This document shows, in pieces, positions 59,924 through 64,000 of a DNA stretch of 64,000 bases (positions are counted from its first letter, which is position 1; every line of letters starts with the position of its first letter). The notes under the pieces were generated by a model. That model searched no databases. It saw nothing but the letters and a program-made list of their open reading frames with translations, and was not told where the DNA came from. Source of the stretch: Paenibacillus guangzhouensis (GTDB lineage: Bacteria > Bacillota > Bacilli > Paenibacillales > Paenibacillaceae); contig NZ_CP045293.1 in assembly GCF_009363075.1 (NCBI RefSeq), positions 1,488,001 through 1,552,000 of the forward strand. Direction: 5' to 3'. The position numbers and the translations under genes are program-made.

Positions 59924-60538
59924 GTGAGGATGTATTCTAACAGCATTAGAATATTGATTGGTGTGGTTTTTATCGTTTGTGTGGTGGGTGGTGTAATGGT
60001 ATTCAAGGGCACATATGCTAAAAGTACGACGAATCAAAACTACATAAATTCTCCTAACTATCCTGAAAATGGACATGGACAGACATACGGTTTAGTTGAA
60101 GAAGTTCCCTCCGTTGAAATGCTACCTGATTTAATCCTTGCAGGAAGTGTGAATGGCATTAAAGCGTATTTGCTGAAGAAAGATTATCTCGGTGAACCTG
60201 GCAATGTCCCACTGTATGATGTTAATGGGAGAACCATAACTGGTTCTTTTCATATTGGTGCTAAGAATATGAAATTTCCTAAGAATAAAAACGGACAGAC
60301 ATACGGTTCTAGCGCAGATGCTACTTCTCCAGAAACGGAACCTGAATTAATCAGTGCTATGGGTGTGGATGGCACTACAGGATATGTGCTGAAAAAAGAC
60401 TTAGACGGTGAGCAACCAAAATCACCTGAGGACGCCCTTGCGATACAGATCAGTAGATCACCAGGTGGTCGTGATATTCCACTGTATGATGTTGATGGTG
60501 AAACCGTAATTGGTGTGTTTCATGTGGGAGGAGAGTAA
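59924..60538 (+). CDS. exported protein with two GQTYG repeats
   Basis: 204 residues from GTG 59924 (TAGGAG nine bases upstream; an ATG-stop overlaps at 59921). One N-terminal membrane segment or signal anchor (ILIGVVFIVCVVGGVMVF). Two internal repeats each run GQTYG, PDLI/PELI, a Gly-x-x-Gly-T/I-x-x-Y-x-LKKD stretch, PLYDVxGxT and G-x-FH(V/I)G. Similar short repeats are found in Bacillales exported or peptidase-linked proteins, but I cannot name a function. Confidence 0.6.
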   Translation: MRMYSNSIRILIGVVFIVCVVGGVMVFKGTYAKSTTNQNYINSPNYPENGHGQTYGLVEEVPSVEMLPDLILAGSVNGIKAYLLKKDYLGEPGNVPLYDVNGRTITGSFHIGAKNMKFPKNKNGQTYGSSADATSPETEPELISAMGVDGTTGYVLKKDLDGEQPKSPEDALAIQISRSPGGRDIPLYDVDGETVIGVFHVGGE

Positions 60539-60604
60539 TTGTAGATCCGCTGAACGAAACACTGGCTAGGTCTAAGGAATATGCAAGCAAAAAGAAGAAA
60601 TAAA

Positions 60605-60637
60605 AACGTGGCTGCCGGCATAGTCGGCAGCCACGTT
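60605..60637. repeat. dispersed hairpin repeat copy
   Basis: AACGTGGCTGCCG (60605-60617) and CGGCAGCCACGTT (60625-60637), right flank GCGCAAAGGGGAG. Serves as end of the preceding transcript. Confidence 0.85.
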
Positions 60638-60723
60638 GCGCAAAGGGGAGGTCGACACATTCACAATCTATGGATAAAATTAGCATATGATTTGTAATGT
60701 GAAGCATAAAGGGTGGGTGGCAA

Positions 60724-61299
60724 ATGAACGTTTCACCGGTTATTCTGAACGGCAGCAAGGTTGAACTCGTTCCGATGGCATACGAGCATAGCATTGGTTT
60801 ATATGAAGCAGGGCGCTACCCTGAGATTTGGGCTCTTACCCAAGGGCGTATCTCTTCACTTCAAGATGCAGGAGAATACGTACGAAAAGCATTGGAAAGT
60901 CCAGGTAACTTGCCGTTCGTTATTATCGAGCGAGCATCGGGTCAAATCGTAGGAAGTACAAGATTCTATGATATTTCTTTAACGAACCGAAGTCTTGAGA
61001 TCGGTTCTACCTGGCTGACGCCTACGATGTGGAGAACCCCAATCAATACAGAATGCAAATATTTATTGCTCAAGCACGCTTTCGAAACGCTAGGGACCAT
61101 ACGGGTTCAGCTGAAAACAGATTCAAGGAATGTAAGATCGCAACGTGCGATTGAACGTCTAGGCGCAATTCGAGAAGGGATTTTACGAAACCATATGATT
61201 CTGCCGGATGGCTATATTCGGGATTCTGTCTATTACAGTATTCTAGATAAGGAGTGGCCAGCAGTAAAGTTGCGTCTTGAAGGATATTTAGCTAATTAA
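60724..61299 (+). CDS. GNAT-family N-acetyltransferase (RimJ/RimL-like)
   Basis: 191 residues. LVPMAYEHSIGLYEAGRYPE start; IVGSTRFYDISLTNRSLEIG; TWLTPTMWRTPINTECKYLL (acetyl-CoA binding); VQLKTDSRNVRSQRAIERLG end, characteristic of RimJ/RimL-like GNATs that acetylate N-terminal or small amines. GGGTGGGTGG as RBS. Confidence 0.85.
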   Translation: MNVSPVILNGSKVELVPMAYEHSIGLYEAGRYPEIWALTQGRISSLQDAGEYVRKALESPGNLPFVIIERASGQIVGSTRFYDISLTNRSLEIGSTWLTPTMWRTPINTECKYLLLKHAFETLGTIRVQLKTDSRNVRSQRAIERLGAIREGILRNHMILPDGYIRDSVYYSILDKEWPAVKLRLEGYLAN

Positions 61300-61330
61300 A
61301 AAGAGATATGCCAGATCAACTCAGTATGAC

Positions 61331-61364
61331 GCGGCGGTTACCGGTGATCGGAAGCCGCTTTTTT
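61331..61364. terminator. terminator between convergent genes
   Basis: GCGGC (61331-61335) and GCCGC (61354-61358) with inner CCG/CGG, then TTTTTT; overlaps the stop of the YheC/D gene. Confidence 0.6.
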
Positions 61365-62096
61365 ATTTTTTGCGTACCTTTGGATTCGATTGTACATCGT
61401 TTTGTTCTTCAACGTATTAAAGATGCTCATATCCGGCTGGGTATTAATCTCCAAGACCCAAGGATTCATTTGATGATCAATGGCGATATCAACTCCGAAC
61501 GCTCGTTTGTTTCGATAACTTTTACCAAGCACTGTGCTCGCAGCTTTCCCTAATCTCTCAATGCGTTGAATGTACTGTTTCCTTGATTTGTCACTCAGAT
61601 GTGATTGGAGTAAGGTATCGATAGGCAAGGGCGTCCCGCCAGAATGAAAATTCGTTACGATTTTATTGCGTTTCGCTTGTCGTCCTATAATTCCCGTAAC
61701 GTCTAATGCTCCTTTTTTATTCTTTTGGACCATAACTCTGATATCGAACGGACGATGATTGTGTTTTAACAGTTCGATTCCTTCTTGAACAATATATTTG
61801 CCTCTAACTAGAACACTTTGAATTGAAGTATATAAGGCATGTAATGAGCTGAAAATACGAGAATTCGAACCCGTGCGCAAAATGAAGTTGTTCTTGCCCT
61901 TATTGATTTTATAAATTCCATGTCCGCCAGTTCCTTCATCGGGCTTTAAGTATACGGATCTATACGATCTAAGCATTATTTGAATGTTAGGCAAAGTTGC
62001 TTTTCGTGTGTCTGGCAAAAATAGGCGCATCATTTTATCGTTCTTCATGAATTGATACTTTCCCAATTTCCCCATTTTATATTTTACTTTCTTCAT
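61338..62096 (-). CDS. YheC/YheD-type ATP-grasp spore coat protein
   Basis: 252 residues from ATG 62096 (TTGGAGG upstream; a frame to 62180 adds an unrelated leader). ATP-grasp features: VYLKPDEGTGGHGIYKI (phosphate loop), RPFDIRVMVQKN, AFGVDIAIDHQMNPWVLEIN (metal-binding D/N) and TQPDMSIF. The family is associated with the endospore coat. Only one gene of the usual pair or series is present here. Confidence 0.85.
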   Translation of the reverse strand: MKKVKYKMGKLGKYQFMKNDKMMRLFLPDTRKATLPNIQIMLRSYRSVYLKPDEGTGGHGIYKINKGKNNFILRTGSNSRIFSSLHALYTSIQSVLVRGKYIVQEGIELLKHNHRPFDIRVMVQKNKKGALDVTGIIGRQAKRNKIVTNFHSGGTPLPIDTLLQSHLSDKSRKQYIQRIERLGKAASTVLGKSYRNKRAFGVDIAIDHQMNPWVLEINTQPDMSIFNTLKNKTMYNRIQRYAKNKKAASDHR

Positions 62097-62568
62097 ATGA
62101 TCTACCTCCAATTGCTTCGCTGAAGTATGAATGCCATTTATGTCTCTAGCCCAAATTTGAATCTTGCTATACGCATGCATCTAAGCATGAATCGATCTCC
62201 TATACTTAGGTATTCACAGACATAGAATTAAGCCTCCGCTCTGGACTGTGCGGATACCTATTTGTCTGCGTCTATAGGTAAAAGCCGCCGCTTTCTCATG
62301 TAGTCCATATAAAATAAACGAATGACGCAGTATAGCATTGATCATATCCGGTGAGAAGTATCGGTCATGAATTCATACATGGATTCTAAACAAGGGACTG
62401 ACAGGAGGTCATCGCGGATGCCTGGTAATTGGATACATTGTTTATAAATGTGACTACAAGTTAAAACGAGTTATTTGACCTTTTGAATGAGTTATTTGCC
62501 CGTTGCTGAACCGGGGTGGCGGAATATAATAGTCTAATGCACACAGGCCGCGAAGGGAGGTAGGCAGA
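62097..62568. other. intergenic region without a supported gene
   Basis: Only a nine-residue ORF (62418-62447, MPGNWIHCL) with AGGAGG upstream was noticed; it is too short to judge. The stretch 62470-62560 presumably holds the promoter of the ABC importer. Confidence 0.5.
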
Positions 62569-63342
62569 ATGCACAAGTCTTCGATGATCGTAACTCTTCT
62601 TACGTTCGGCATTCTATTATGTGTATGGGCGTTTGTGACGGGGGAAGGGCTGATATCACCATTGTTTTTGCCCTCACCAGGAGAGGTGTGGCACACCTTT
62701 CTTACGGTTGCCTTTGGTGAAGGCTATCAAGGGTCAAGTCTTTGGGGACATCTGGGTATCAGCATGCTCCGGATTCTTGTTGCTTTTGGCGTGGCCACAG
62801 TGCTGGCAGTACCACTCGGGCTGTTATGCGGAGCCATTCCGCTTCTTCGCGCTGCAATTGCGCCAATCGTCCATTTTTATCGCCCCTTACCGCCACTCGC
62901 CTATTATACGCTTCTGATTATTTGGTTCGGCATCGGTGAAGTGTCGAAGGTGTTGCTCTTATGTCTTGCCGGATTCGCGCCGATCTTTCTCGCATGTGTT
63001 GCTGCAGTGGAACGTCTTGATCCAGCGAAACTAACAGCCGCCAGAACCTTAGGAGCAACAGGGTGGAAATTGTTCATTTATATGATTCTTCCTTCCGCAT
63101 TGCCTGAGATTATCGTGGGGCTGCGGACGGCATTGGGGTTCATTTATACGACATTAGTTGCAGCCGAGATGGTCGCGGCGGGTTCGGGCGTCGGCTGGAT
63201 GGTTCTTGACGCGAGCAAGTTTTTGAATAGTGATGTGATGGTCGTCGGAATTGTGGCCATGGGGATTACCGGCATCCTGTTGGAAGCGGCCTTTCGTATG
63301 TTAGAACGTTGGTGGGTTCCGTGGAAAGGAAAGGGAGGGTAA
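62569..63342 (+). CDS. ABC transporter permease, SsuC/TauC-like
   Basis: 257 residues, six membrane segments. ISPLFLPSPGEVWHTFLTVA at the N-terminus and the EAA loop AARTLGATGWKLFIYMILPS are typical of permeases for nitrate/sulfonate/taurine importers. RBS AAGGGAGGTAG. The substrate-binding gene follows 30 bp later; the ATPase is probably beyond the window. Confidence 0.9.
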   Translation: MHKSSMIVTLLTFGILLCVWAFVTGEGLISPLFLPSPGEVWHTFLTVAFGEGYQGSSLWGHLGISMLRILVAFGVATVLAVPLGLLCGAIPLLRAAIAPIVHFYRPLPPLAYYTLLIIWFGIGEVSKVLLLCLAGFAPIFLACVAAVERLDPAKLTAARTLGATGWKLFIYMILPSALPEIIVGLRTALGFIYTTLVAAEMVAAGSGVGWMVLDASKFLNSDVMVVGIVAMGITGILLEAAFRMLERWWVPWKGKGG

Positions 63343-63372
63343 GTCAAACTTCACCGAAGGGAGATAATTAGT

Positions 63373-64000
63373 TTGAAAATCTTTCGAGTTGCAGGGATCG
63401 GCCTCCTTATTGCGGCATTAACTTGGGTGTCCGTTGGTTGTGGCCTGTCCACCAAAGAAGTGAAGGAGGTCCGTATCGGTTTTCAGACCATTCCGAACAC
63501 GGAAGCGGTCGCGAAGGCCGAAGGGTGGCACGAACAGCAAATGAAGGGGGTCTCTGTGAAATGGTTGCCATTTGATTCCGGTCGGGATGTGAACAATGCC
63601 CTCGTCTCGAGCAGCATCGATATCGGCCTGCTCGGCTCTACATTGGTCGCTGCGGGTCTCTCGAAAGGTGTCGATTATAAGGTCATCTGGCTCGCTGACG
63701 TGATCGGGGCTAATGAAGCTTTAGCAGTAAAGAATACGAGCAATATCCGTGAAATGGCTGATCTGAAGGGGAAAACGATTGCCGTAACCTTCGGCTCTAC
63801 GACCCAATATTCGCTGCTTGGCGCGCTACAGCTTAATGGACTTAGTCCGAATGATGTTCATATTATTGATATGAAGCCTGCGGATATGCTCGCTGCTTGG
63901 AAGCGAGGCGATATTGATGGAGGCTACGTGTGGCAGCCAACGTTGCAGCAAATGGCCGACGATGGAGGGCATATTTTGGTCACCAGCGGCCAACTGGCGG
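63373..64000 (+). CDS. ABC substrate-binding lipoprotein, TauA/SsuA-like (3' end outside window)
   Basis: TTG 63373 with AAGGGAG ten bases upstream; open to the window end (209 codons). Signal peptide MKIFRVAGIGLLIAALTWVS with lipobox SVGC. Then VRIGFQTIPNTEAVAKAEGW, SSSIDIGLLGSTLVAAGLSK and DLKGKTIAVTFGSTTQYSLL: NMT1/TauA-type periplasmic-binding fold. The W-rich pocket region (VIWLADVIGANEALAVK) fits taurine or sulfonate. Partner of the permease before it. Confidence 0.9.
   Translation, partial: MKIFRVAGIGLLIAALTWVSVGCGLSTKEVKEVRIGFQTIPNTEAVAKAEGWHEQQMKGVSVKWLPFDSGRDVNNALVSSSIDIGLLGSTLVAAGLSKGVDYKVIWLADVIGANEALAVKNTSNIREMADLKGKTIAVTFGSTTQYSLLGALQLNGLSPNDVHIIDMKPADMLAAWKRGDIDGGYVWQPTLQQMADDGGHILVTSGQLA

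Noticed and set aside
62418-62447. Nine-codon ORF with AGGAGG upstream
   Set aside because: Too short to support and no terminator/antiterminator structure found behind it.

Overview
The window looks like chromosome of a Paenibacillus-type, endospore-forming member of the Bacillales. Signs of this are AGGAGG-type ribosome binding sites, frequent TTG/GTG starts, three tiny YjcZ-family sporulation genes, a GerAB germination permease, a YheC/YheD-type spore-coat ATP-grasp protein, a large S-layer-homology (SLH) protein and many Gram-positive regulators (ArsR, MarR, HxlR, DeoR, TrmB). No rRNA, tRNA, CRISPR array or intact prophage was seen. The species cannot be named from sequence alone.

Layout. 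0-13 kb: a partial alpha/beta hydrolase, a lipoprotein, an MFS exporter with a cytosine-deaminase-like amidohydrolase, a leaderless 884-residue beta-solenoid protein ending in an M15-type peptidase domain, an EmrA/EmrB-like export pair, a flavodoxin, Nudix, VOC and DUF4303 proteins. 13-18 kb is sporulation-flavoured: two YjcZ genes, two small Sm-like basic proteins around a cation diffusion facilitator, an orphan GerAB and a glycine-zipper protein. 18-23 kb: a DUF2935 protein, an arsR-arsB-arsC operon with a periodic operator, a Cys-less DJ-1 homologue and a divergent GNAT/MarR pair. 23-28 kb: a frameshifted chemoreceptor, an Lsa-type ABC-F gene behind a well-formed attenuator with an AUG-stop leader ORF, a MurF relic and a Nif3-like protein. 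28-33 kb: a 1511-residue SLH surface protein with nearly identical cadherin repeats. 33-44 kb: a hydrolase, a phosphotransferase, an ECF sigma factor with a very long C-terminal extension, a decayed protein kinase, TrmB-azlC-azlD, an ArsR/alcohol dehydrogenase/HAD cluster and a broken phosphotransferase. 44-57 kb is a redox and electrophile-detoxification neighbourhood: two HxlR regulators, a DUF899 protein, the minus-strand operon MFS-LLM oxidoreductase-HxlR-heme-binding-like-tautomerase-SDR, three aldo/keto reductases (two in tandem), a DeoR regulator, a Gfo/Idh/MocA dehydrogenase and an SRPBCC protein. 57-64 kb: small membrane proteins, secreted proteins, GNAT, YheC/D, and the start of a TauC/TauA-type ABC importer that leaves the window.

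How parts work together. The strongest regulatory readings are: (i) a three-way RNA switch ahead of the ABC-F gene; (ii) one palindromic operator family (AAGTACGTACTT and GGTACTTTTTAGTACC types) shared by the HxlR operon, the divergent aldo/keto reductase and the tandem aldo/keto reductase locus, which suggests one regulon; (iii) a GTTTAAAC-core operator shared in opposite orientations by an ArsR gene and the alcohol dehydrogenase next to it; (iv) a 16-bp-periodic operator over the ars promoter.

The window is rich in broken or relic genes (chemoreceptor, kinase, phosphotransferase, tautomerase, MurF, SDR, ArAE-type exporter, SRPBCC stub, IS3 transposase tail). It also holds about nine copies of a dispersed intergenic hairpin repeat that often serves as a terminator. 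All calls are made by reading sequence; no database search was run.
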